Shown: positions 1-6,658, numbered from the stretch's first letter. The stretch: 8,621 bases of DNA from Pseudomonadota bacterium (GCA_021812505.1 JAKANG010000031.1:1-8621), one strand, 5' to 3'. The notes: generated by a model not told the origin, from the letters alone. Made by a program: numbers and translations.

Positions 1-317
1 AAAATCGCGAGTCTTTTTCATGTTTTTCGGGGTTTTCTTCCACTTTTCATCACAGATTTTTTCTCGCGCCCCGTTGCAACCAAAGATTGCGGTTCGGCGG
101 GGAGGGCGTCGCGCCTTTGCCGTAAGGGAATCGGAGGCGTGGCCGTCGGCGCCGCGCGATGGAGGCTGGGGCGCTGTCAGGGCGCCGGTCGATCGCATGG
201 CGGGCGAAAGCGGAAAACGAGATTTTTTTTGATGACCTTGAACAAAACCGCCAATCTGCGCGTTTTCTTATCATCCGACGGGGTGCTGGGGCGGCGGCGA
301 CGGACGGAAAAGGGATC
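1..317. other. Upstream region without a supported gene
   Basis: No convincing coding region is seen here. The reading frame of the next gene stays open back to 159, but the extra N-terminal residues look unlike an exported protein and would bury the signal peptide. The left end (about 14-70) is T-rich on the plus strand. TTGAAC at 238-243 resembles a -35 element, but the nearest -10-like TATCAT (269-274) lies about 25 bases away, so I do not call a promoter. The promoter of the downstream gene is probably in this stretch but cannot be placed. Confidence 0.5.
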
Positions 318-2135
318 ATGTTTCGTCGAATGTCGAAAATTTGCGCGGTGGCTTTAGCCATCGGCTTCACAACGCCTCTTCTGCCCAGCGTCACACGCGA
401 GGCCTTCGCCTTCGGCCACTTTGGCGGCGGGGGGCATTTCGGCGGCGGCGGCCACTTTGGCGGCGGCGGCCACTTTGGTGGCGGCGGCCATTTCGGGGGC
501 TTCCGCGGCGGTTTTGGCGGCGGTCACTTTGGCGGTTTCCGCGGCGGCCACTTCGGGGGCGGCCATTTTGGCGGTTTCCGTGGCGGCCACTTTGGCGGCA
601 GTCACTTTGGCCACTTTGGCGGCAGACGTTTCGGCGGCGGGCATTTCGCTCGCGGCGGCGCCGGGAGGCATTTCGCCCATGGCGCCGCTGGCAGACGATT
701 CGCGCATGGGGCCGGGGGTAGCCGATTCGCTCACGGCGCCGCTGGCAGGAATTTCAGTCGCGCCGCCGCCGGCAGGAATTTCACGCGCGGCGTCGCGGGC
801 AGGAATTTCGGTCGCGGCTTCGCGGGCCGGCAGTTTGGCGCCGGAACGCGGTTCGGCGGCGGGGCGGCCTTCGCAGGCAACCGCATGGGGCATTTCGCCG
901 CGTTCCAGGGCATTCGCGGATTGGCTCCGCAGGGGTTCAACCGCAATGGCTTCGGCAACATGCAGGGATGGAACCAGTGGGGTTCCAATAACTGGGGTCT
1001 GGGCTGGAACAATTGGGGCTCCGGCTATGGCTATTGGGCCGGGCCGGTATTTTGGCCATTTTTCTATGGCGACGTCATGACCTACGCCATGTGGCCTTAT
1101 GGCTATTATGACCCCTTCTTCCTTTATGGCTCGAACTTCCTCCTGTCCTCGATCTTCTGGCCAGGGCCTTATGTCTGCCCGGTCTATGGTTACTGTCCTG
1201 ATTACGGCTATAACTATGCTTACGGTCCGTATGATGACGCTTATGGCTACGACGACTATTCAATGTTCGATGTCTATGGCGCTCCATATGATGGGCAATA
1301 CTATACGGCCTACTCCTATGGGCGCCATCGCCACCATCGCCGCCATCATGTCGTACATCGTTATGTGAACCCCGCGCCTCCTCCCGCTCCGGTCAATGTG
1401 GCGGCGAGTTGCGGCGGCCTGGCGCCCGGCGTGACCCAATTGCCGATCGACCGAATCAGGACGACGATCGGCGCTACCGACGAGCAGATGACGTTGCTGG
1501 ATCAACTCCAGGCGGCTTCGAGCCAGGCGAATGCGATCTTGCTCGCCTCCTGCCCGGCTTCGGTTCCGCTGACGCCGGTCGGGCGGCTCGACGCCGTCTC
1601 CGGGCGGCTCCTTGCCATGATCCAGGCGATGGACGTCTTGCGCGGGCCGCTGACGCGTTTTTACAACTCGCTCGATGACAACCAGAGGCTTCAACTCGCC
1701 GCGGTCGCCGGGCGCGGCCGGAAAGGCCGCGCGAATATCGCCGTGAATGAGGCGCCGGCGCGCGATCTTGCGGCGCTTTGCCAGAAACAGGCGCAAAGCT
1801 TCACCCTTTTGCCCGTGCAGCGCATCGACGACGTCGTGAAGCCGACGGGAGAACAACAAACCGCCTTCGATGGGTTGAAAACCGCCTCGACCGCCGCCGC
1901 GACGGGCCTCGGCGCATCCTGCCCATCGGATGTGCCGCAAACGATGGAAGGCCGCCTCGATGCGGTCTCCGCGCGACTGCACGCGCTGGAAGACGCCGTG
2001 AACACGGTCAGGCCTGCCTTGAAGGCGTTTTACGATTCGCTGAGCGATGAGCAAAAAGCGCGTTTCAACGTGATCGGTGGCGCAAATATGGCGGCGACGC
2101 CGCAAAACCAGGGGGCAAACGGGGCAGGGCGCTAG
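318..2135 (+). CDS. Exported Gly/His/Phe-repeat protein with two Spy-like LTXXQ domains
   Basis: This encodes a 605-residue exported protein. Residues 1-31 form a signal peptide ending in AFA, so the mature protein begins directly in low-complexity repeats. HFGGGG units come first (about residues 34-57), then GGFRGGHFG-like units, then seven 9-residue units of the GAAGRxFxx type (about 113-175). A Trp/Tyr-rich, Asp-containing middle follows, ending in a His/Arg cluster (HRHHRRHH). Two homologous C-terminal domains start near residues 365 and 488. Each has a leading Cys, an LPxxRI motif, a second Cys in ASCP/GASCP, GRLDAVS, and FYxSLxDxQ. The last element is the LTXXQ-type signature of the Spy/CpxP-like family, which includes periplasmic chaperones and stress sensors. 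A role in envelope stress or metal binding is inferred. The start at 318 has GGAAAAGGG just upstream; ATG 330 is an alternative that also leaves a good signal peptide. Its transcription converges on the first cytochrome gene. Confidence 0.8.
   Translation: MFRRMSKICAVALAIGFTTPLLPSVTREAFAFGHFGGGGHFGGGGHFGGGGHFGGGGHFGGFRGGFGGGHFGGFRGGHFGGGHFGGFRGGHFGGSHFGHFGGRRFGGGHFARGGAGRHFAHGAAGRRFAHGAGGSRFAHGAAGRNFSRAAAGRNFTRGVAGRNFGRGFAGRQFGAGTRFGGGAAFAGNRMGHFAAFQGIRGLAPQGFNRNGFGNMQGWNQWGSNNWGLGWNNWGSGYGYWAGPVFWPFFYGDVMTYAMWPYGYYDPFFLYGSNFLLSSIFWPGPYVCPVYGYCPDYGYNYAYGPYDDAYGYDDYSMFDVYGAPYDGQYYTAYSYGRHRHHRRHHVVHRYVNPAPPPAPVNVAASCGGLAPGVTQLPIDRIRTTIGATDEQMTLLDQLQAASSQANAILLASCPASVPLTPVGRLDAVSGRLLAMIQAMDVLRGPLTRFYNSLDDNQRLQLAAVAGRGRKGRANIAVNEAPARDLAALCQKQAQSFTLLPVQRIDDVVKPTGEQQTAFDGLKTASTAAATGLGASCPSDVPQTMEGRLDAVSARLHALEDAVNTVRPALKAFYDSLSDEQKARFNVIGGANMAATPQNQGANGAGR
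414..653 (+). repeat. In-frame Gly/His/Phe tandem repeats (18-bp core unit)
   Basis: Four perfect protein-level copies of HFGGGG (18 bp each) run from 417 to 488. They continue into degenerate GGFRGGHFG-type units up to about 650. The DNA copies differ mostly at third positions (ggc/ggg, cac/cat, ttt/ttc), so the peptide pattern is kept while the DNA drifts. Unit lengths are multiples of three, so copy-number change would not break the frame. Confidence 0.85.
654..842 (+). repeat. Seven 27-bp tandem repeats encoding GAAGRxFxx
   Basis: Seven consecutive 27-bp units start at 654, 681, 708, 735, 762, 789 and 816. They encode 9-residue units: GGAGRHFAH, GAAGRRFAH, GAGGSRFAH, GAAGRNFSR, AAAGRNFTR, GVAGRNFGR and GFAGRQFGA. 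The invariant features are the central G, the R two residues after it (one residue after in most units) and the F. The variation is mainly in the three residues around F. This is a different repeat from the HFGGGG block just before it. Confidence 0.9.
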
Positions 2136-2145
2136 ATAACTTTCG

Positions 2146-2164
2146 GAAACGGGGCGCCCGTTTC
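2146..2164. other. Stem-loop just after the repeat-protein gene
   Basis: GAAACGGG (2146-2153) pairs perfectly with CCCGTTTC (2157-2164) across a 3-base loop, beginning 10 bases after the TAG stop at 2133-2135. There is no T run after it, so it is not a classical intrinsic terminator by itself. It may stabilise the mRNA 3' end or help termination together with the larger stem at 2236-2269. Confidence 0.5.
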
Positions 2165-2228
2165 ACGCCGGCGGGACGATCGGGTTGCGATGAGCGGCTT
2201 CGTGTCCGGACGCGTGGCTGTGCGCCAC

Positions 2229-2274
2229 AAAAACTTCGGCGGCATGTTGGAGCCCCCACATGCCGCCGACTTTT
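2229..2274. terminator. Bidirectional intrinsic terminator between convergent genes
   Basis: A 12-bp perfect stem has arms at 2236-2247 and 2258-2269 around a 10-base loop. On the plus strand it is followed by TTTT (2271-2274). On the minus strand it is followed by TTTTT (complement of AAAAA at 2229-2233). It lies between two converging stops, at 2135 (plus) and 2330 (minus), which is where a shared terminator is expected. The T runs are short, so the strength is uncertain. Confidence 0.75.
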
Positions 2275-2329
2275 CGATTCCGTCTGACGCTTCTCTTCCG
2301 GCGATGCGGCCTTCCGAGGCCAGCCGAAT

Positions 2330-3025
2330 TTATTTCAGCGTGCTGACATAGGCCGCGACCTCGGCAACCTGCTGCTTGGTCAGATTGTGCGCGATCGGCT
2401 TCATCAACGAGGACACATCCGCGTCGCTTGGCTTCAGGCCGCGCTCGTTCTCGAAATTGCTCAGTTTCCGAATGACGTAATCGTTCAACTGGCCCGCGAG
2501 CCGAGGAATCTTGTCGTTGCCCTTGGCGTCGTCGCCATGGCACGTGGCGCAGGGCGGGACATTCTCGCTCGGGACTCCGTTTTGGAAAATTTCCTTGCCG
2601 GCGGGGACGAGAGCCTGGGGCGCGCCGCCGAGCGGGGCCGGGTTGAGGTCATGGAAGCTCTGCGACAGGTACTGGACCATTTCCGGGCTCAGGACGTGGG
2701 CGACATTGTTCATGACGGGATTTGTGCGACGTTTTTCGATAAAGGCCTGCAGCTGGTTCTTGATATATTCAGGCTGCTGTCCCGCGAGACGCGGCATCGG
2801 GAAGGCGCCCCGGAACCCTTGCCCCTGCACGCCGTGGCAGGTTTTGCAATAGAAGAGCTTAGCCTCCTCCGCCTTCTTGGAGGGCTCGACCGTCTTCTGC
2901 GCCGCCGGTTCAGCCTGTTGCGAAACCGCGCCCTTTTTCTGGTCCTCCGCTCGCGCCGCGACGCTTGCGCCCAGAATGGCGACAGCCGCCGCCAGAGCGA
3001 AATATTTGCCGCCAATGCTCTTCAT
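2330..3025 (-). CDS. Diheme cytochrome c4-like protein (paralogue 1)
   Basis: This encodes a 231-residue exported diheme c-type cytochrome, the usual size for the c4 family of periplasmic electron carriers. Residues 1-26 are a signal peptide ending in ARA. Two tandem domains each carry CxxCH (C60-KT-C63-H64 and C159-AT-C162-H163), then a PRLAGQ motif, then a likely axial Met in an M-x-x-V/I-A-x-x-L context (M105 and M208). A 30-residue stretch rich in Lys, Gln, Glu and Ala (about 27-57) separates the signal peptide from the first heme; paralogue 2 lacks it. The start has a GGAAGG ribosome site (complement of 3035-3040) 9 bases upstream. The gene is divergent from the cytochrome operon at 3691 and may share regulation with it. 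The family call is firm; its redox partner is unknown. Confidence 0.9.
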   Translation of the reverse strand: MKSIGGKYFALAAAVAILGASVAARAEDQKKGAVSQQAEPAAQKTVEPSKKAEEAKLFYCKTCHGVQGQGFRGAFPMPRLAGQQPEYIKNQLQAFIEKRRTNPVMNNVAHVLSPEMVQYLSQSFHDLNPAPLGGAPQALVPAGKEIFQNGVPSENVPPCATCHGDDAKGNDKIPRLAGQLNDYVIRKLSNFENERGLKPSDADVSSLMKPIAHNLTKQQVAEVAAYVSTLK

Positions 3026-3445
3026 GATTCCACACCTTCCCTTTTTCGCTAACCCTCGCGCCGCGGCGCGCCGAGCGCATTGCCGCTTCCGCGACTCCGC
3101 TAACTCTATCCTTCCGAGACCGGCAATGATCTAGAACAATTCATGCCTCGGCGGCTCTTTTATTTGCATATGTTTCCTGATCGCCGTGCGGGCCACCGTG
3201 ATCGCAAAGCCATCCTCGCCCGAACTGCACCACTGATTCATAGTACAGTTCCAACATATAGAGAAATCATAATGTAAGAATATAAACCCGAAAAAAGTTC
3301 GGAATCGCCCGCGCGGCCGCTGGATTGCGCCCATTCCTGACCGTTGACGCGATCCATCAGCCCGCCTGAAGGATCTTCCCTTTTTCTTCGAACCGCGGGC
3401 CAAAGCGTGCATTTCTGAGGATGTTCGCGCAATTTCCCAAGAGAA

Positions 3446-3468
3446 CTTATGGCCGCGCTGACCATAAG
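3446..3468. promoter_or_regulatory. Perfect inverted repeat, candidate operator
   Basis: CTTATGG (3446-3452) and CCATAAG (3462-3468) form a perfect 7-bp inverted repeat around a 9-base spacer, with 16 bp between arm centres. That spacing suits a dimeric DNA-binding regulator. It ends 17 bases before an extended -10-like element, so it covers the place where a -35 box would normally be. No good -35 is visible, which would fit an activator-dependent promoter. No T run follows, so a terminator is less likely. The regulator is not identified. Confidence 0.4.
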
Positions 3469-3485
3469 GCGACATTTTTGCAACA

Positions 3486-3496
3486 TGCTATATAAT
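3486..3496 (+). promoter_or_regulatory. Extended -10-like promoter element of the cytochrome operon
   Basis: TGC-TATATA (3486-3494) matches an extended -10 (TGnTATAAT-like) and overlaps TATAAT at 3491-3496. Transcription would start near 3502, leaving a 5' untranslated leader of about 190 bases before the first gene at 3691. No -35 is recognisable at normal spacing. AT-rich sequence alone can mimic such sites, so this is tentative. Confidence 0.35.
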
Positions 3497-3563
3497 TGTA
3501 GCGAGCGAATACCGTTGATTGAGCCAAGACAATTGCCACGGGGAACGGAAGGGATAAACATTC

Positions 3564-3593
3564 GGTCGAATTCCAGTCCGGCCCAGGTCGAAT
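3564..3593 (+). repeat. Pair of 8-bp direct repeats, two helical turns apart
   Basis: GGTCGAAT occurs at 3564-3571 and again at 3586-3593, with a period of 22 bp. Two helical turns would place both copies on the same DNA face, as for a protein binding in tandem. They lie in the leader or upstream region of the cytochrome operon. The match is short and could be chance. Confidence 0.25.
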
Positions 3594-3675
3594 CAGGCTC
3601 GCGCAACAAGCAAGTAAAACTTGTCTAAAAGCACGAGACCGGGCAGTAGAAATCTTGGACGGGGAATGTAAAATT

Positions 3676-3681
3676 GAGGGG
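3676..3681 (+). promoter_or_regulatory. Ribosome binding site that fixes the start at 3691
   Basis: GAGGGG lies 9 bases before ATG 3691. The upstream in-frame TTG at 3655 has no comparable site and would put charged residues ahead of an otherwise normal signal peptide. Confidence 0.7.
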
Positions 3682-3690
3682 TCGATAGCC

Positions 3691-4329
3691 ATGATAGCTA
3701 TTCATGGGCGAAACGCATTATATTCGATTGCGCTCGCGTCGGCGGTCGTGGCGGCTGGTTTTTCCGGCTCCGCGGTCGCGGGGGCGGGCGGCGGCGTCCA
3801 GGACAAGATTGAATATTGCCAGGTCTGCCATGGTGAGACGGGCCGGGGCTTTTATGGCTATTACGCCATCCCGCGCCTCGCGGGGCAGCAGCCCGGTTAT
3901 ATCGAGAACCAGTTGCGCGACTATGCGAGCGGCCTGCGTCACAACTCGGTCATGGGCGGCGTCGCGCGTGGCGTGAGCCCGGCGACGTATGGCGCGATTG
4001 CTGCGCATTTCCACGCCATGAACCCGGCCCCGCTCGGCGGCGGCGGCGGCAATGTCGCGCTTGGCCGCGAGATTTTCGCGAATGGCCTTCCCGAATCGAA
4101 TGTTCCCGCCTGCTCGGCCTGCCATGGGCCGGACGCCCATGGCACGGGGCAGATCCCGCGGCTCGCTGGCCAGTTGCCGTCCTATCTCGTCAAGACCTTG
4201 AGCAACTGGTCGCCGGAGCGCGGCCATTCCTCCGCGGGCGGCCTGTCCGCGCTCATGGTCCCGACCACACATAATCTGACCGCGGCGCAGATCGCCGCTG
4301 TCGCCGCCTATGTTGGCGGTCTGCGTTAA
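3691..4329 (+). CDS. Diheme cytochrome c4-like protein (paralogue 2)
   Basis: This 212-residue exported diheme cytochrome is the first gene of the inferred four-gene operon. A signal peptide covers about residues 1-30 (hydrophobic core ALYSIALASAVVAAGF, likely cleavage after AVA). Domain 1 has C43-QV-C46-H47, PRLAGQQPGY and likely axial ligand M88. Domain 2 has C141-SA-C144-H145, PRLAGQLPSY and likely ligand M189. The connector NPAPLGGGGGN is Gly-rich where paralogue 1 has NPAPLGGAPQ. The close match of motifs and order to paralogue 1 across the intergenic region points to duplication. By family it should shuttle electrons in the periplasm, one heme per domain. The next gene starts 61 bases after its stop. 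In context it is the natural periplasmic partner for the cytochrome-barrel fusion two genes downstream. Confidence 0.92.
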   Translation: MIAIHGRNALYSIALASAVVAAGFSGSAVAGAGGGVQDKIEYCQVCHGETGRGFYGYYAIPRLAGQQPGYIENQLRDYASGLRHNSVMGGVARGVSPATYGAIAAHFHAMNPAPLGGGGGNVALGREIFANGLPESNVPACSACHGPDAHGTGQIPRLAGQLPSYLVKTLSNWSPERGHSSAGGLSALMVPTTHNLTAAQIAAVAAYVGGLR

Positions 4330-4390
4330 TGCGTTTCGCTCCGATCGGCCGGCGGGCATGCCCCGCGCCCCACAGATGAGAACAGAGGCC

Positions 4391-5050
4391 ATGAAACATA
4401 TCGGCTTGACGGTCGCGTCACTGGTGATTTCCCTTTGGGCGACAGGTCCGCTCTGCGCCCAACCTGACGCGTCTTACCCCCTCGCGCTTCTTCCCCTGCC
4501 TGCCGCGAATGGGCCGCCCGTGAAAAACTGCACTTATTGTCACGGGGTGTCCGCGCAGGGACTCGCCACGGCGCCGCGTCTTGCGGGGCAAAGGGCGGCC
4601 TATATCGAGAAGGAGCTCAGCGCCTTCCGTGGTCACGAGCGCGACAATCCGCTGTCCCAGCTCTACATGTGGAACGTGGCCGCCAACCTGAAACCCGAGA
4701 CGGGCCGGGAGTTGGCGGTCTATTTTTCGCAGCTGCCGCCGCGCGCTGCGGCTGACGGCAACCGGGGCCTGTTCGACGAGGGCCGCGCTCTCTATCAGCA
4801 GGGCGTCCCCAACGCCAACATCGTGACCTGCGTCGTTTGCCATGGGCCGAACGCCGAAGGCGTCCGCGACATTCCGCGCCTGGGCGGCCTCTCCTACCTC
4901 TATCTGAAACGCCGGATGGAAGAATGGAACAAGGGCTACCATCCGACGGCGCGGCCGATGCCGCAGGTCGCGCGGGAATTGTCGCCGGCCGAGATCGATG
5001 CGCTCGCCTCCTATCTGAGTTTTCTCGACGAGGAAACGGCGAGCAAATAG
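4391..5050 (+). CDS. Diverged diheme cytochrome c4-like protein (paralogue 3)
   Basis: This encodes a 219-residue exported diheme cytochrome. Residues 1-24 (MKHIGL to LCAQ) make a typical signal peptide. Heme sites are C47-TY-C50-H51 and C147-VV-C150-H151, with likely axial Met ligands M93 and M190 in an M-x-x-V-A context. It departs from the other two: PRLGGLSYLYLKRR replaces PRLAGQLxxY in domain 2, the first Met sits in LYMWNVAANL, and the connector is QLPPRAAADGNRG instead of NPAPLGG. These changes could reflect a different partner or redox potential. The start is somewhat uncertain. ATG 4391 gives the best signal peptide but has AGAGG only 2 bases upstream; ATG 4376 and ATG 4358 are in frame and would extend it. 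The Cyc2-like gene follows after 99 bases. Confidence 0.88.
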   Translation: MKHIGLTVASLVISLWATGPLCAQPDASYPLALLPLPAANGPPVKNCTYCHGVSAQGLATAPRLAGQRAAYIEKELSAFRGHERDNPLSQLYMWNVAANLKPETGRELAVYFSQLPPRAAADGNRGLFDEGRALYQQGVPNANIVTCVVCHGPNAEGVRDIPRLGGLSYLYLKRRMEEWNKGYHPTARPMPQVARELSPAEIDALASYLSFLDEETASK

Positions 5051-5134
5051 CGCTTTCGCCGTGAGCGTTATCCATTTGGGCAAGGGTCAAGAACAGTCCG
5101 CGTCGGCGCTGAACCAGGCCATTAGCGGGAATTG

Positions 5135-5141
5135 AGGAGGG
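5135..5141 (+). promoter_or_regulatory. Strong ribosome binding site of the cytochrome-barrel gene
   Basis: AGGAGGG is a near-perfect Shine-Dalgarno sequence 8 bases before ATG 5150. It rules out the TTG at 5132, which precedes it, and favours 5150 over the in-frame ATGs at 5180 and 5198. It suggests that this gene is translated well even though it lies inside an operon. Confidence 0.8.
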
Positions 5142-5149
5142 CCAAAAGA

Positions 5150-6658
5150 ATGGCCGGGACGAACGAATTATTCAATGCAATGCACGCCGGGAATAAAATG
5201 CCCCGGCCATCGCGCATCGGCGCCGCGGCGGTCGTGGGCTTGGCCGCGTTCATGGGCGCGGGCGAACAGGCTTCCGCCTTGCCGAGCTTCGCGCGCCAGA
5301 CCGGCCAGACCTGCTCGACCTGTCACACCGCCTTCCCGCAGCTCACGCCCTATGGCCGCCGCTTCAAGCTCGGCGGCTATACCGCGGGCGGCGGCATCGA
5401 CACGCAACTGCCGCCTGTTTCCTTCATGCTGCAGTCGCAGTTCACCAATATCGGCAGAAGCCTCAACGCGCCGCTCGGCTCCAGCTCGGCCTATGCGCCC
5501 CCGCAGGCTCCGGGACTGGGCGGCTACAACGACACCAACAATTGGACCGACTTTTCGTCGCAGGTCAGCATTTTCTACGGAGGCAAGATCTGGGGCAATC
5601 TCGGCGCCTTCATCCAGGCGACCTATGCCCAGGATTACGGCGAGGCGTTCAACTGGGACAACAGCGACGTTCGCTATGCCGACACGCTGCATATCGGCGG
5701 CTTCGATGTGCTCTGGGGTCTGGACTTCAACAACAACCCGACGGTCCAGGATCCCTGGAACACAACGCCGGCCTGGGGCTTCCCCTTCATTTCGTCGCCC
5801 TTCGCGCCCGGTCCCGCAGCCGCGACCATGCTCGAAGGCGCGGATTGGGGTCCCGGTCAGGTGGTCAGCGCCGGCGCCTATGCCTTCATCAACGACATGC
5901 TCTATCTTGAATTCTCGGCATATGGCGCGACATCGAAATCGTTCCAATGGGCCATTACGGGCGGACCTCCCTCCAACCTTCTCTCCGGCGTTGCGCCTTA
6001 TTACCGCGTCGCGCTGGAAAAGAACTGGGGCGAGCACTCCCTGGAAGTCGGCGCCTATGGCATGAATGCGAATGTGATCACGGGCGGCAATCAGTCGTTG
6101 CCGGTGGGAACCTTCGGATGGCCCACGGACATCATCACCGACAATGGCTTTGACGCGCAATATCAGTGGATCACCGACACCCACGCGGTGACCCTGCGCG
6201 CGAACTACATCATCGAGCGGCAGAATCTGGTCTCGAGCGTTCTGCAAGGCTTCGCCGCCAATAACGTGGACTATTTGCGCAGCCTGAAGCTGTCCGGCGA
6301 ATATGTCTACAAGAACACCTATGCGTTTACCGCGACCTATTTCAATATCAACGGCACAGCGGACATGACGCTTTATGCGCCGAACGCTAACTTCTCGCCG
6401 AATTCGGAAGGCTGGATGTTCGACGCTTCCTACCTGCCGTTCTCGCGGGGCGGTCCGTCCTTCTGGCCCTGGGCCAATGCGCGTATCGGGCTCACCTATA
6501 CGCTCTACACCCGGTTCAATGGCGGAACGAACAATATCGATCCGACCGCAGTCGACGTGAACGGCACGACGCTGTGCAACGGCGGCAGCGTCACCCCCTA
6601 TTGCCGGAAGGCGAGCGACAACAATACCCTGCTGGCTTATGCCTGGTTCATGTGGTAA
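5150..6658 (+). CDS. Monoheme cytochrome c fused to an outer-membrane beta-barrel (Cyc2-like)
   Basis: This encodes a 502-residue protein. The signal peptide is long (cleavage after ASA, residue 43; hydrophobic core about 24-37). The mature N terminus is a tiny heme domain: LPSFARQTGQ, then C55-ST-C58-H59, then FPQLTPYGRRFKLGGYT. This CxxCH followed by (F/Y)GRxFK and a Gly-Tyr turn is the pattern of Cyc2-type fused cytochrome-porins. Residues from about 88 onward show alternating polar/hydrophobic strands with many Tyr, Trp and Asn, and no further CxxCH or hydrophobic helices. The chain ends in a strand with terminal Trp (LLAYAWFMW), as expected for barrel insertion. The size suits a barrel of roughly 14-18 strands. 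Known Cyc2 proteins pass electrons from extracellular Fe(II) across the outer membrane; whether this one uses iron is unproven. It follows two diheme c4-like genes and precedes ccmI by 43 bases. The alternative is a related cytochrome-porin of unknown function. Confidence 0.82.
   Translation: MAGTNELFNAMHAGNKMPRPSRIGAAAVVGLAAFMGAGEQASALPSFARQTGQTCSTCHTAFPQLTPYGRRFKLGGYTAGGGIDTQLPPVSFMLQSQFTNIGRSLNAPLGSSSAYAPPQAPGLGGYNDTNNWTDFSSQVSIFYGGKIWGNLGAFIQATYAQDYGEAFNWDNSDVRYADTLHIGGFDVLWGLDFNNNPTVQDPWNTTPAWGFPFISSPFAPGPAAATMLEGADWGPGQVVSAGAYAFINDMLYLEFSAYGATSKSFQWAITGGPPSNLLSGVAPYYRVALEKNWGEHSLEVGAYGMNANVITGGNQSLPVGTFGWPTDIITDNGFDAQYQWITDTHAVTLRANYIIERQNLVSSVLQGFAANNVDYLRSLKLSGEYVYKNTYAFTATYFNINGTADMTLYAPNANFSPNSEGWMFDASYLPFSRGGPSFWPWANARIGLTYTLYTRFNGGTNNIDPTAVDVNGTTLCNGGSVTPYCRKASDNNTLLAYAWFMW

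Larger units (their letters stand above)
3026..3690. other. 665-bp divergent intergenic region with regulatory-looking elements
   Basis: This lies between the two outward-reading cytochrome genes. It is clearly less GC-rich than its surroundings from about 3130 to 3310 and again around 3470-3500. Three minus-strand open frames cross it, but none shows a recognisable domain, signal peptide or local codon pattern, and they overlap one another in different frames. What can be supported is an extended -10-like site (3486-3494), an inverted repeat (3446-3468), direct repeats (3564-3571 and 3586-3593), a small 5-bp stem (CCGAA 3288-3292 with TTCGG 3298-3302) and a 13-bp palindrome CAAGTAAAACTTG at 3611-3623. 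No promoter for the minus-strand gene could be placed with confidence. Confidence 0.6.

Noticed and set aside
159..317. Upstream extension of the repeat-protein gene to ATG 159
   Set aside because: The added 53 residues lack any export or domain pattern and would push the clear signal peptide (from 318) to the interior.
414..842. CRISPR array reading of the regular repeats
   Set aside because: The units are contiguous, coding and in frame, without unique spacers.
354..893. Minus-strand Ala/Glu/Lys-repeat open frame opposite the Gly-rich repeats
   Set aside because: Its repeats are the direct complement of the plus-strand repeats, and it has no signal peptide or start context.
2214..2228. 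Small hairpin GTGGC/GCCAC followed by A5 as a separate terminator
   Set aside because: The stem is only 5 bp and has no T run on the plus strand. The A run is better explained as the minus-strand T tract of the 12-bp stem at 2236-2269.
3131..3692. Three overlapping minus-strand open frames in the intergenic region (3131-3475, 3238-3609, 3447-3692)
   Set aside because: They overlap in different frames and show no recognisable domain and no codon pattern like the neighbours. The sequence holds promoter-like and inverted-repeat elements instead.
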